Origin: CAKXIK01 sp050947015
GTDB lineage: Bacteria; Bacillota; Clostridia; Oscillospirales; Acutalibacteraceae
NCBI GenBank assembly: GCA_050947015.1
Contig: JBMNVT010000018.1
Coordinates: 1 to 46,770 of the forward strand
DNA length: 46,770 bases
Reading direction: 5' to 3'
Shown here: one piece after another, positions 1 through 8,193 of the stretch
Layout: every line of letters starts with the position of its first letter
Numbering within the stretch: position 1 is the first letter of the stretch
Notes under the pieces: model-generated
What the model saw: the letters and a program-made list of their open reading frames with translations, nothing else
What the model was told of the DNA's origin: nothing
Databases searched by the model: none
Program-made: the position numbers and the translations under genes

Positions 1-20
1 CCAGACAGCTCGCTGTCTGG
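1..20. repeat. Perfect 8-bp inverted repeat at left edge
   Basis: CCAGACAG and CTGTCTGG flank a 4-nt CTCG loop. The same CTGTCTGGC string recurs at 130-138, where it begins a second hairpin. No U-tract follows on either strand, so it does not look like an intrinsic terminator. It may be the edge of a larger palindromic element cut by the window. Apart from this, the second hairpin and the terminator at 161-195, I see no gene in bases 1-241. Confidence 0.5.
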
Positions 21-131
21 CAAAGGCATTACAACAATTTTCCCATGCGTCCTCTCAACTGGATCTCTCCCAAAGCTGTCCTATTTTCTTTCCCTAATGT
101 GTAACACATCATTGACAAACCTACAAAATCT

Positions 132-158
132 GTCTGGCGGGCGCAGCGCCCTCCAGAC
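132..158. repeat. G+C-rich hairpin
   Basis: GTCTGGCGGGCG (132-143) and CGCCCTCCAGAC (147-158) pair with a single C/T mismatch around a CAG loop. It lies just beyond the terminator of the zinc-ribbon gene on the minus strand. Its outer arms repeat the GTCTGG/CCAGAC motif of the hairpin at 1-20, so the two may be copies of one small palindromic repeat. No function can be read from the sequence. Confidence 0.5.
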
Positions 159-160
159 GC

Positions 161-195
161 AAAAAATGCTCCGAAGGCAACCCTTCGGAGCATTT
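161..195 (-). terminator. Rho-independent terminator of zinc-ribbon gene
   Basis: ATGCTCCGAAGG (166-177) and CCTTCGGAGCAT (182-193) form a perfect 12-bp stem with a CAAC loop. Read on the minus strand the stem runs into six T residues (166-161). It lies about 50 bases past the stop codon at 242, so it ends the zinc-ribbon transcript. Confidence 0.9.
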
Positions 196-241
196 CAGCA
201 CGATTCAACTTTTTTCAAAGCAATGGATCAGAGCTTGGCGC

Positions 242-517
242 TTATTCCTCTCTCATCTTTGCAAAGCATTCGCTGCAATAAACCGGACGATCTTCACGCG
301 GTTTGAAAGGAACCTTGGCTTCTTTGCCGCAGGAAGCGCAAATGGCTGTGTACATCTCGCGCTCCGGTCTGCCGGCGTTCTTGCGGGAATCGCGGCAGGC
401 TTTGCATCTCTGGGGCTCGTTTACAAAGCCCTTGGAGGCGTAGAATTCCTGCTCGCCGGCGGTAAAGATAAATTCCTTGCCGCACTCTTTGCATGTGAGA
501 GTCTTGTCTTCGTACAT
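242..517 (-). CDS. CxxC-x17-CxxC zinc-ribbon protein
   Basis: A 91-residue cytoplasmic protein with four CxxC knuckles. The N-terminal pair (CKEC ... CKAC) makes one zinc ribbon. The C-terminal pair, CASC and CSEC, is separated by exactly 17 residues, the hallmark of the CxxC-x17-CxxC family. The family is widespread in Clostridia and usually annotated only as zinc-binding; nucleic acid or protein binding is plausible but unproven. I chose the ATG at 517 because GAGGT lies about 8 bases upstream; a longer in-frame reading to 592 would run into the tRNA-like structure at 552-609 and lacks a ribosome site. It follows the sigma factor gene on the same strand and ends at a strong terminator. Confidence 0.85.
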   Translation of the reverse strand: MYEDKTLTCKECGKEFIFTAGEQEFYASKGFVNEPQRCKACRDSRKNAGRPEREMYTAICASCGKEAKVPFKPREDRPVYCSECFAKMREE

Positions 518-551
518 TTGTTTTACCTCGCTTTGGTTAATAAGATATTTT

Positions 552-609
552 GCCCGCAGGCGGAATTGAACCGCCCTCATTGCTTTGAACAACGCTCGAC
601 CCGAGGGGC
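552..609 (-). other. tRNA-like four-arm RNA fold (candidate)
   Basis: Read on the minus strand, this stretch can fold completely: a 4-bp closing stem GCCC/GGGC; arm CTCG-GGT-CGAG; arm CGTTG-TTCAAAG-CAATG with a 7-nt loop that has T at the position of U33 and CAA at the anticodon position; and GGCGG-TTCAATT-CCGCC, which matches a tRNA T-arm and T-loop. It is only 58 nt, the D-like arm is tiny, the variable region is 2 nt and the acceptor is 4 bp, so it is not a normal tRNA. A TATAAT at 612-617 lies upstream but has no clear -35 and sits too close to the first stem. It could be a decayed tRNA, a structured leader or chance. Confidence 0.35.
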
Positions 610-655
610 ATATTATATTGCAAGCGGCTTATCTGCCGCCTGTCGACTGATAAAA

Positions 656-1246
656 TTATTCGAGCGAAACCGCACGATCCAATTTGCGGCGGATTCGCTG
701 CAGAGCGTTATCAACCGACTTTTCCGTCAGCCCCAGGCGGGAAGCGACTTCCCGATAGGATCGACCGCCGAGATAACCTTCGAGCACCTGCCGTTCCAAC
801 GGCGAAAGGCGCGTCTGCACTGCATGCAGCACATGCTGCAACCGTTCACGCCCAAAGAACACGTCCTCAGGGTCAGCGGAAGAAAATGCAGTGGAACTTT
901 CGAGATCATCCAGCGGAACAGACTCATTGAGCGGAAGATTCTTTTGCCGGCTCTGCGCACGCAGCGCCGAAAGAATTCTGTGCTCAATACAAACTGAAGC
1001 ATATGCCTGAAACGGCGTACCATTGGCCGAATCGTAATGTGCAACCGCGTCCATCAAACCGATGGCGCCCTCCTGAAGCAGATCATCCCGTTCGCCGCGC
1101 AGCTGCGGCGCCAACCGCGACACTTTGCTGCCAATTAACGGAAGCAAAGAAAGAAATAACTGAGCAAACGCGTCGCCGTCCCCCTGCCTGGCCTGCTCTG
1201 CCAGCTTGTCAAAATCAGAAGAATCGTTCTGCGCAGAGCCGAGCAC
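656..1246 (-). CDS. sigH: RNA polymerase sigma factor, SigH-like
   Basis: A 196-residue sigma-70 family protein. Region 2 is visible as DDLLQEGAIGLMDAVAHYD followed by FQAYASVCIEHRILSAL. Region 4 is the C-terminal helix-turn-helix SYREVASRLGLTEKSVDNAL with QRIRRKL after it, closely resembling sigma-H (Spo0H) of Bacillus and Clostridium, which directs early stationary-phase and sporulation genes. B. subtilis SigH is slightly longer (about 218 aa). The start is GTG at 1246, set by GAGGTG 8 bases upstream. The gene has its own sigma-A-type promoter at 1284-1312, so it need not depend on pfkA transcription. It is followed by a weak hairpin (ggcggc/gccgct near 625-640) and then the zinc-ribbon gene. 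SigH identity is by motif similarity; another sporulation-type sigma factor cannot be excluded. Confidence 0.8.
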   Translation of the reverse strand: MLGSAQNDSSDFDKLAEQARQGDGDAFAQLFLSLLPLIGSKVSRLAPQLRGERDDLLQEGAIGLMDAVAHYDSANGTPFQAYASVCIEHRILSALRAQSRQKNLPLNESVPLDDLESSTAFSSADPEDVFFGRERLQHVLHAVQTRLSPLERQVLEGYLGGRSYREVASRLGLTEKSVDNALQRIRRKLDRAVSLE

Positions 1247-1283
1247 CTGCTTATCACCTCAAACCAGTTCTGACTACTGTTCA

Positions 1284-1312
1284 ATCATACCTCAACGCTC
1301 AATACTTGTCAA
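1284..1312 (-). promoter_or_regulatory. Sigma-A promoter of sigma factor gene
   Basis: On the minus strand TTGACA (1312-1307) and TATGAT (1289-1284) are separated by exactly 17 bp, a near-consensus housekeeping promoter. It lies about 40 bases upstream of the GTG start at 1246. Confidence 0.85.
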
Positions 1313-1587
1313 CCCGTTTTTATTCATTCTGTTAAAAAAATTTTTTGAATGCCGCTTCGCATTGAACAATTTGCAAAATAACGAATATTATTCATTAAAA
1401 AAATCGAAAAATTTCGATTTTAAGCGAAATTTGCCGTTTATCTATTCACAAATACGCATAATACAAATCAAACGAGACAAAGTTTTAACCGCTTTTAAAA
1501 TGATTTTCTGTTATTTTTACAATAAAAGCGTTCCTGTCCCTTTTCAACCTGTATTGCCGCAGTACGCTTTCCATTCCAAAAAGGCCG
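1313..1587. other. A+T-rich gene-free stretch
   Basis: No supported gene lies between the sigma factor promoter and the pfkA terminator. The stretch is very A+T-rich and has one hairpin, AAAATCGAAA and TTTCGATTTT around 1400-1423, whose arms end in A and T runs and could weakly terminate in either direction. I see no tRNA, riboswitch or second promoter that I can defend. Confidence 0.5.
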
Positions 1588-1625
1588 AAAAAGTCACCGG
1601 CCTGCCATTGACAACAGACCGGTGA
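1588..1625 (-). terminator. Intrinsic terminator of pfkA
   Basis: GTCACCGGCCTG (1593-1604) pairs with CAGACCGGTGA (1615-1625) with one C/A mismatch. On the minus strand the stem is followed by TTTTTCGGCCTTTTT. It begins 15 bases after the pfkA stop codon at 1640. Confidence 0.8.
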
Positions 1626-1639
1626 TCGCAATTCGAAAA

Positions 1640-2608
1640 TTAAATTGAAATTACGCGGGCAATATTCAGCAGATTTTTATCCACCGTTTTCTTCATTGCA
1701 AGCCCTTCGGTAATATCGCAGTCATAAACACGACCGTCTTTCATGCCGACAATGCGGTTGCTTTTGCCATCCCGCAACAGCTGCACTGCGTAATACCCCA
1801 TTTCGCTGGCAAGCACCCGATCCCGCAGAGAAGGCGAACCGCCGCGCTGCACATGACCAAGAATACAGCTGCGCGTCTCAACGCCTGTTTTCTCCTGAAT
1901 TTCGGCAACGATTTCATCCACATGTCCGACACCCTCGGCAACCACAATAATGAAATGCTGTTTGCCGGTGGTCTGAGACCGCTTCATCGGCTCAACGACT
2001 TCCCTGTCCAGGTTAAACGGCTCTTCCGGCACAAGAATTGCCGTTGCTCCTACCGCAATGCCCACGTTCAGAGCAATGTGACCGGCATGGCGCCCCATCA
2101 CCTCAACCACCGTACAGCGATCGTGTGACTGCGAAGTGTCGCGGATCTTGTCGACCATTTCGACCGCGGTGTTCATTGCGGTATCATAGCCGATCGTGTA
2201 TTCCGTGCTGGAAATGTCATTGTCGATGGTACCGGGCAGACCGACACAGTGAATTCCTTCTGCGCAAAGATCGCGCGCACCGCGGTAGGAGCCGTCACCA
2301 CCGATGACAACCAGTCCATCAATCCCCAGTTCGCGGCAATTCGCCGCCGCCTTCTTCACACCTTCGGGCGTATTGAATTCGGGGCTGCGGGCGGTGTAAA
2401 GCATCGTTCCGCCCAACTGAATAATATTCGACACGCTGCGCAGATCCATCTTGACAACATCTTTGTGCAGCAAACCGTTATATCCTCTGTATACGCCGAG
2501 CACCTCAATACCGGCAGCGATCGCGGAACGAGTGACCGAACGGATCGCTGCATTCATACCGGGAGCGTCCCCGCCGCTTGTCAGTATTCCGATTTTTTTA
2601 ATTCCCAT
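1640..2608 (-). CDS. pfkA: ATP-dependent 6-phosphofructokinase
   Basis: Phosphorylates fructose 6-phosphate to fructose 1,6-bisphosphate, the committed step of glycolysis; a cytoplasmic homotetramer in this family. The 322-residue length is typical. Visible motifs: the nucleotide loop SGGDAPGMNAAIR near residues 9-21, GGDGSYRGA, the catalytic segment GLPGTIDNDI with the general-base aspartate, MGRHAGHIAL, and LGHVQRGGSPSLRDR near the C-terminus. The Gly at GGDGS is the usual marker of ATP rather than PPi use. The start at 2608 is fixed by AGGAGG about 9 bases upstream. The gene is monocistronic: a promoter at 2646-2674 and a terminator at 1588-1625 bracket it, although dnaE lies directly upstream on the same strand. 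Confidence 0.97.
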   Translation of the reverse strand: MGIKKIGILTSGGDAPGMNAAIRSVTRSAIAAGIEVLGVYRGYNGLLHKDVVKMDLRSVSNIIQLGGTMLYTARSPEFNTPEGVKKAAANCRELGIDGLVVIGGDGSYRGARDLCAEGIHCVGLPGTIDNDISSTEYTIGYDTAMNTAVEMVDKIRDTSQSHDRCTVVEVMGRHAGHIALNVGIAVGATAILVPEEPFNLDREVVEPMKRSQTTGKQHFIIVVAEGVGHVDEIVAEIQEKTGVETRSCILGHVQRGGSPSLRDRVLASEMGYYAVQLLRDGKSNRIVGMKDGRVYDCDITEGLAMKKTVDKNLLNIARVISI

Positions 2609-2645
2609 GAGAAACCAACCTCCTGTTGTTAAATTCCCAACAAAC

Positions 2646-2674
2646 ATTATAATGACTATTCTGCAGCTTGGCAA
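2646..2674 (-). promoter_or_regulatory. Promoter of pfkA
   Basis: On the minus strand TTGCCA (2674-2669), a 17-bp spacer and TATAAT (2651-2646). It lies between the dnaE stop and the pfkA start, so pfkA can be transcribed on its own. Confidence 0.75.
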
Positions 2675-2731
2675 GCAAGTTTCTGCAAAATAACCGCTCT
2701 TTCTGCGAAATCCACAAAAGCAACAAAAATA

Positions 2732-5700
2732 CTATTCTTTTATGGCGACATTTTTTTCACCCAATACTCTTTTCAACTCCGAAATCATCGGATCGTTCAA
2801 CATCACCCACAACGTTCTGGGAGCAAGCACTAGTTTTTTTTGTCCGGTCAGGTAAAAATAAACCGGCGTCTGACCATCAAAAATCTCCAGTAAATTACGG
2901 GCTTTGTCATATTGTTCCCCATCAAGCGCCGGAATACGCAGATAAAGGCCAAACCGTTCGCTGTGCGGCTGTGAAAGATGCGGCTTACTTGCCGGCGCGA
3001 CGCTCGGCGTTTGAACGGGCAGCGGAGTGTCTGCAACAAAATTACCTGTATGCGCAACATTTGTATCAGGTGGGGGCAACACTTTGTCACAGACAATTTT
3101 TGCATCCTCATCTTCGCGCAGGCTTACTCTGCCCTGAATTTCAACCACGCGTGTTTCCTGAAGCAGCGTTGAAGCCTCCTGCAGGGTTTTCGGAAAAACC
3201 AGCATTTCAATTGCGCCGGAAAGATCCTCCACCGTAACAAACGCCATCGTGGCGTTGCTTTTTGTCACCTTTGTTTTCAAAGCCGAAACAATACAAAGCA
3301 GCGTAACACGATCCCCGTCGTGATAACGGGAATTTTCCTCTCTGGCGCTCTGTACGATCTCTCCGATGGACGCCGCGCCCATTGCGGCAGCCGCATCGCG
3401 GTACTCCATCATCGGGTGGCCGGAAAGGTACATCCCCGTAATATCCTTTTCCATTCCGAGCAGTTCCGGCATCGTAAATTCGTCTACCTTCGGCATTGTG
3501 AACGAATCGCCGCCCGGCTCTTGCCCCATGCCGCCAAACAGGCTGATCTGCCCTTCCAGATTGCGTCTGCGGGCGTCGTCCAGGTCGTTGAGCACGGCGT
3601 CGGCAGCGGTCAGCATCTGACGGCGGTTGCTGCCAAGCCCGTCAAGCGCGCCGCATTTGATCAGGCTTTCCAACGCACGGCGGTTCAGGTCCCCGCCGTA
3701 CATCCTGCTGCAAAAATCATAAAATGAGGTAAACGGATGCTTTTTCCGTTCCTCCACGATCTGGCTGACAAAGTTTCTCCCCAGATTTTTTGCCGCCAAC
3801 AGTCCGAAACGGATCTTTTCCCCGCTGACGGTGAAACCCGCATCACTTTCATTGACACCTGGCGGCAGGACCGGAATATTCAACCTCTGACATTCGGTGA
3901 TGTACTCCACCACCTTGTTGGTATCGTCCAGCACGCTAGTCAGCAGCGCGGCCATAAATTCACGCGGATAATGCACCTTGAGGTATGCCGTCTGATACGA
4001 AACATAAGCATACGCGGCAGCGTGGGGCTTGTTGAATGCGTATGAAGCGAAACCTTCCATTTCACCGACGATTTTCATCGCGCTCGTTTCGTCTACGCCG
4101 CGTTTGAGACACCCCTCCACAACGGGTTTCCCGTTTTCCTCCAATCCGTGAACAAAAATATACCGTTCCCGTTCCATCGCATCCTTTTTCTTTTTTGCCA
4201 TCGCGCGGCGCACGACATCGGCTCGTCCGAGCGAATAACCAGCCAAATCCCGAAATATCTGCATGATCTGTTCCTGATAGACCATGCAGCCATAGGTGAC
4301 TTTTAAAATCGGTTCCAACAGGGGATGCAGATAGGTTACCATTTCGGGGTGATGCCGGTTCTGTACATAACGAGGAATGGATTCCATCGGCCCCGGGCGG
4401 TAAAGCGATACCACGGCGATCAGGTCTTCCAGTCCCTCGGGTCCAAGCTGCATCAACACATTGCGCATACCTGCCGATTCAAACTGGAACACGCCCTCGG
4501 TGGTACCTTCGGTCATCATCTGAAAAACGCCCGGATCGTCTTCCGGCACATGGTCTGCGGAAAACTCCGGCTCCCGACGACGGATCATGCGCTCTGCGTC
4601 GTTGATTACCGTAAGGGTTCGCAGCCCAAGAAAATCCATTTTAAGCAACCCCAGTTGTTCCAGCGTCGTCATCGGGAACTGCGTTACGATGGATTCATCG
4701 TTTTTGGAGAGCGGCACATAATTCATAACCGGCTTTTCGGTGATGACGACGCCAGCCGCGTGCTTTGAAGCATGGCGCGGCATCCCTTCCAACTTGCGCG
4801 CCATATCAATCAACTCGCGAACCTCGGGGTCGTTCCCATAAACGCTGCGAAGCTCAGCGGAAAGGTCAAGTGCCTTCTGCAGCGTGATATTCGGTTCCAT
4901 CGGAACCAGCTTGGCCACCGCGTCCACACGCGCATACGGCATACCAAGCGCGCGGCCAACGTCACGGATGGCGCCGCGGGCCGCCATGGTGCCAAACGTG
5001 ATAATTTGCGCCACATGATCCGCTCCGTACTTGCGAACCACATAATCGATTACCTCCTGCCGGCGCTCGTAACAGAAGTCGACGTCAAAGTCCGGCATGC
5101 TGACGCGCTCCGGGTTGAGAAACCGTTCAAACAGCAGGTCGTATTTCATCGGGTCGATTCCGGTAATACCGATGCAGTATGCCGCAATAGACGCCGCACC
5201 GGAGCCGCGCCCCGGCCCGACCGGGATCCCGACTGATTTTGCATACGCCACATAGTCATGCACGATCAGATAATAATCGACATAGCCCATGCGCTCGATG
5301 GTCTTCAGCTCATATTCCAGCCGGTCAATATGGCTTTGCGGCGGATTTTGCCCGTAAATGCGGTAAAGCCCCGCATAACACTGTTCTCGAAAGTATTCGG
5401 CGTGATCCTGCCCGTTCGGCACATCAAAATGCGGCAGCTTTGTTTTGCCGAATTCAAATTCAACATTGCAGCGCTCGGCAATTTTTACAGTGTTATCGGC
5501 AGCCACTGGCACGGAGGGGAACAGCGCCCGCATTTCCTCCTCGCTTTTCAGGTAGAACTCGTCCGAACCGAATTCCATGGTATCGTCATCGTTGATCGTA
5601 TGGTTCGTCTGGATGCAGAGCAGCACATGATGCATTTTGCTGTCTTCGCGCTCCAGATAATGCGCGTCGTTGGTGATAACCAGCGGGATTCCCGTCTCTT

Positions 5701-6283
5701 GCGCAAGCTTTAAAATCAGCGGCGCAACGCGCTTCTGTTCTTCAATACCGTGATCCTGCAGTTCCAGAAAAAAGTTCTCTTTTCCAAAAATCTGCTGATA
5801 ACGCAGCGCGGAGCGCTTTGCCTCTTCATAATTGCCGCGCAGCAGCTCCTGCGGGATCCTGCCCGCCAGGCATGCCGAAAGCGCGATCAGCCCTTCGTGA
5901 TACCGTTCCAGCAGCTCCCAGTCTACACGCGGTTTGCCGTAAAAGCCCTCTGTCCACGCGAGCGACACCAGCTTGCACAGGTTTTCGTAGCCTCTGTTAT
6001 TTTCGCACAGCAGCACCAGATGATTATGCTCGCGGTCGGCGCCGCCGTCCCTGTCAAACCGCGTCCGCGCCGCGCAGTAAACCTCGCAGCCGATAATCGG
6101 CTTAACGCCGCATTTTTGAGCTGCCCGGTAAAAATCGACCACGCCGTACATCACGCCGTGGTCGGTAATTGCGCAGGCGGTTTGTCCGCGTGCAGCGGCG
6201 GTTTCCGCCAGCTTTGAGATCCGACAGGCGCCGTCAAGCAGACTGTATTCACTGTGAACGTGCAGATGGACAAACCCGCTCAT
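2732..6283 (-). CDS. dnaE: DNA polymerase III subunit alpha (DnaE)
   Basis: Replicative C-family DNA polymerase of 1183 residues, the family's usual size. An N-terminal PHP domain opens with HLHVHSEYSLLDG (residues 6-18) and continues with ITDHGVMYG. The polymerase core carries GPGRGSGAAS and the catalytic acidic motif PDFDVDF near residue 395. Helix-hairpin-helix and OB-fold parts follow; the OB segment is around VTLLCIVSALKTKVTK near residue 1000. In Firmicutes that also have PolC, DnaE extends primers on the lagging strand; PolC is not in this window. The start at 6283 has AGGAGG 8 bases upstream. It follows whiA after 44 bases and appears to be the last gene of the murB-rapZ-whiA-dnaE unit. 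Intact, no frameshift. Confidence 0.97.
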   Translation of the reverse strand: MSGFVHLHVHSEYSLLDGACRISKLAETAAARGQTACAITDHGVMYGVVDFYRAAQKCGVKPIIGCEVYCAARTRFDRDGGADREHNHLVLLCENNRGYENLCKLVSLAWTEGFYGKPRVDWELLERYHEGLIALSACLAGRIPQELLRGNYEEAKRSALRYQQIFGKENFFLELQDHGIEEQKRVAPLILKLAQETGIPLVITNDAHYLEREDSKMHHVLLCIQTNHTINDDDTMEFGSDEFYLKSEEEMRALFPSVPVAADNTVKIAERCNVEFEFGKTKLPHFDVPNGQDHAEYFREQCYAGLYRIYGQNPPQSHIDRLEYELKTIERMGYVDYYLIVHDYVAYAKSVGIPVGPGRGSGAASIAAYCIGITGIDPMKYDLLFERFLNPERVSMPDFDVDFCYERRQEVIDYVVRKYGADHVAQIITFGTMAARGAIRDVGRALGMPYARVDAVAKLVPMEPNITLQKALDLSAELRSVYGNDPEVRELIDMARKLEGMPRHASKHAAGVVITEKPVMNYVPLSKNDESIVTQFPMTTLEQLGLLKMDFLGLRTLTVINDAERMIRRREPEFSADHVPEDDPGVFQMMTEGTTEGVFQFESAGMRNVLMQLGPEGLEDLIAVVSLYRPGPMESIPRYVQNRHHPEMVTYLHPLLEPILKVTYGCMVYQEQIMQIFRDLAGYSLGRADVVRRAMAKKKKDAMERERYIFVHGLEENGKPVVEGCLKRGVDETSAMKIVGEMEGFASYAFNKPHAAAYAYVSYQTAYLKVHYPREFMAALLTSVLDDTNKVVEYITECQRLNIPVLPPGVNESDAGFTVSGEKIRFGLLAAKNLGRNFVSQIVEERKKHPFTSFYDFCSRMYGGDLNRRALESLIKCGALDGLGSNRRQMLTAADAVLNDLDDARRRNLEGQISLFGGMGQEPGGDSFTMPKVDEFTMPELLGMEKDITGMYLSGHPMMEYRDAAAAMGAASIGEIVQSAREENSRYHDGDRVTLLCIVSALKTKVTKSNATMAFVTVEDLSGAIEMLVFPKTLQEASTLLQETRVVEIQGRVSLREDEDAKIVCDKVLPPPDTNVAHTGNFVADTPLPVQTPSVAPASKPHLSQPHSERFGLYLRIPALDGEQYDKARNLLEIFDGQTPVYFYLTGQKKLVLAPRTLWVMLNDPMISELKRVLGEKNVAIKE

Positions 6284-6327
6284 ATCAAAATCCTCCTGAA
6301 ATACCAAATTAAACAAAACCTGCTTCT

Positions 6328-7233
6328 CTATATTTCCTCCGCCAGCCGAATTAGTTTTGTCAGCCTGTGGTTGACGCCGGAACGGGTCAGCGGCGGATGA
6401 AGCAGCCCGCCAAGCTCCCGCAGGGAAAGCTCCGGATTTTCGACACGGATCGCCGCAAGTTCCCGCAGTTCTTCCGGAAGAGTGCTGATCGCGCCGCTTT
6501 CCTGCAGCCTGCGGATCGCATCGATCTGCTGCGTGGCGGCATTGACGGTCTTGTCGATATTGGCGGTATCAAAATTGGTTCGGCGGTTGGCGTCGGCGCG
6601 AACTTCTTTCAGCATTTTTGCCTGCATCAGTTTCATTGCACTGTTCATCGCGCCCAGATAAGTAAGGAGATCGGCAATTTCCTCGCTGTTTTTAAAATAA
6701 ACCATCGGAACTGTTCCCCGGTGTGAAAAGCCGGGGTGCAGCCCAAATGGCAGCTGACACAGCAGATCTTCAAGCGAATGCAGCAAATTGACCCGTGGAA
6801 CGGAGAATTCCAGATGATATCCCTTCAGCGGGTCGGAAACCGTTCCGCACGCCAAAAAGGCTCCGCGAAGAAACGCCGCCGTGCAGCAGTCGTTTTCGAG
6901 ATTTGCCAGGTTAATTTTCAGGCTGGACTCCCTGCCCGTATGCCCGAAATGAGCCAACACTGACGGCTTTACTCCGTCGTCGACCGTCACGGTGTACACT
7001 CTGCCGTGGCCGCGCTGTGTCAGCGGCGCCCGCAGTTCAGCAAAAGTTCCTGTTTCCAGCGCAAGCAGTGACGCCGCACGCTGCGCCACCGTCCCGCTTT
7101 CCGTCTGGAGCGAAATCCCGCCGAGCGAAAATGACCGTCCAAACAGCAGCGTTCCGTAACACTCTGCCTTTCGGCAGCAGGCAGTGGATTCGATTGCGCA
7201 AAGTTCGCCGCGCACATCTGCAGAAAACGTCAT
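6328..7233 (-). CDS. whiA: DNA-binding protein WhiA
   Basis: A 301-residue WhiA/YvcL protein, known in Gram-positive bacteria as a DNA-binding factor tied to cell division or sporulation. It combines an N-terminal fold related to LAGLIDADG homing endonucleases (no nuclease activity expected) with a C-terminal helix-turn-helix. Here the C-terminal domain reads LSLRELGGLLHPPLTRSGV followed by NHRLTKLIRLAEE, a close family match. I chose the ATG at 7233 because AAAGGG lies 8 bases upstream; a GTG three codons earlier (7242) is possible but would overlap that site. It lies 62 bases after rapZ. In most Firmicutes yvcK sits between the two, and here it does not. Confidence 0.95.
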   Translation of the reverse strand: MTFSADVRGELCAIESTACCRKAECYGTLLFGRSFSLGGISLQTESGTVAQRAASLLALETGTFAELRAPLTQRGHGRVYTVTVDDGVKPSVLAHFGHTGRESSLKINLANLENDCCTAAFLRGAFLACGTVSDPLKGYHLEFSVPRVNLLHSLEDLLCQLPFGLHPGFSHRGTVPMVYFKNSEEIADLLTYLGAMNSAMKLMQAKMLKEVRADANRRTNFDTANIDKTVNAATQQIDAIRRLQESGAISTLPEELRELAAIRVENPELSLRELGGLLHPPLTRSGVNHRLTKLIRLAEEI

Positions 7234-7295
7234 TCCAAACACCCTTTCGTCCCCGTGGCCTTTTTATGGTCAGCCCCGAACATTTTTCGTCCTTT

Positions 7296-8147
7296 TTATT
7301 TGGAAATGTCGCGGTGTGAAATGCTGACATGCTCTCCCTTTTGCTGCAGATGCTCACACAAAAGCCGCGCAAAGGTGACGGAACGGTGTTTTCCTCCCGT
7401 ACAGCCAAGCGCCACCGTCAAATGGCTTTTTCCTTCCTTTGTGTAGAGCGGAAGCAGAAAATCGATCAGTCCGGTCAGTTTGTCCGCCAGTTCCCGGGAA
7501 GAGTCCCACTGCATCACGTAATCGCGAACCTCTTTGTCCATCCCCGTTTTGTTTTTCAGCTCCGGAATATAATAGGGGTTCGGCAGGCAGCGCACGTCGA
7601 AGACCAGGTCGGCTTCCGGCGGCACGCCGTATTTATATCCAAAGGACATGCAGTGCACCGAAAGCGCCTTTCCGGTCTCCCCCAGAAACATCGCCGCCAG
7701 TCGTTCCTTCAGCTGTGCGCCGGAAAGCAGCGATGTATCGATGAGATAATCCGCCCGTTCACGCAGGAAAAAGAGACGCCTGCGTTCCATTGCGATCGCC
7801 TGCTCCAGCGATCCGTTCGCCTCATCAATCAGCGGGTGGCGGCGGCGGGTAAAGCGATAGCGGTTGAACAGAACCTCGTCGGAGGCATCGAGAAAAAGGA
7901 TGCGGCACTTTTGATTCCCCAATTGCTCCATTTCTCCGGAAAGCGTTTCAAAATCCTTTCCGCCGCGCACGTCGATCACAACGGCAACTCGCCCATGTTC
8001 TTCCCCGGCATGAACGCAGACTCCGTAAAATGCGCCGAGCAGCGACGGCGGAATATTATCCACACAATAAAAGCCGATGTCCTCCAATGCGTGCGCCGCT
8101 TGCGTTTTGCCCGCACCGGAAATTCCCGTAACAATTAAAAATTCCAT
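7296..8147 (-). CDS. rapZ: RNase adapter / nucleotide-binding protein RapZ (YvcJ)
   Basis: A 283-residue P-loop protein of the RapZ/YvcJ family. The Walker A motif GISGAGKT spans residues 8-15, followed by the diagnostic ALEDIGFYCVDNIPPSLL. The C-terminal domain has the conserved GCTGGKHRSV, which in E. coli RapZ senses amino-sugar precursors and binds small RNAs; in Firmicutes YvcJ binds and hydrolyses nucleotides and its wider role is less clear. The start at 8147 has AAAGGATG 7 bases upstream. It lies downstream of murB (46 bases) and upstream of whiA, consistent with co-transcription from the murB promoter. Confidence 0.95.
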   Translation of the reverse strand: MEFLIVTGISGAGKTQAAHALEDIGFYCVDNIPPSLLGAFYGVCVHAGEEHGRVAVVIDVRGGKDFETLSGEMEQLGNQKCRILFLDASDEVLFNRYRFTRRRHPLIDEANGSLEQAIAMERRRLFFLRERADYLIDTSLLSGAQLKERLAAMFLGETGKALSVHCMSFGYKYGVPPEADLVFDVRCLPNPYYIPELKNKTGMDKEVRDYVMQWDSSRELADKLTGLIDFLLPLYTKEGKSHLTVALGCTGGKHRSVTFARLLCEHLQQKGEHVSISHRDISK

Positions 8148-8193
8148 TTTGTTTCATCCTTTTTGCAGCGCAGCTTTCAGGTCGAGAGCTGCA

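Noticed and set aside
97..306. Small plus-strand gene at the left end
   Set aside because: It reads through the hairpin and terminator and overlaps the zinc-ribbon gene; no ribosome site or family similarity.
552..609. A normal tRNA-Leu(CAA) gene
   Set aside because: There is no room for a standard D-arm, 7-bp acceptor or the long variable arm of tRNA-Leu, so I report only a tRNA-like fold.
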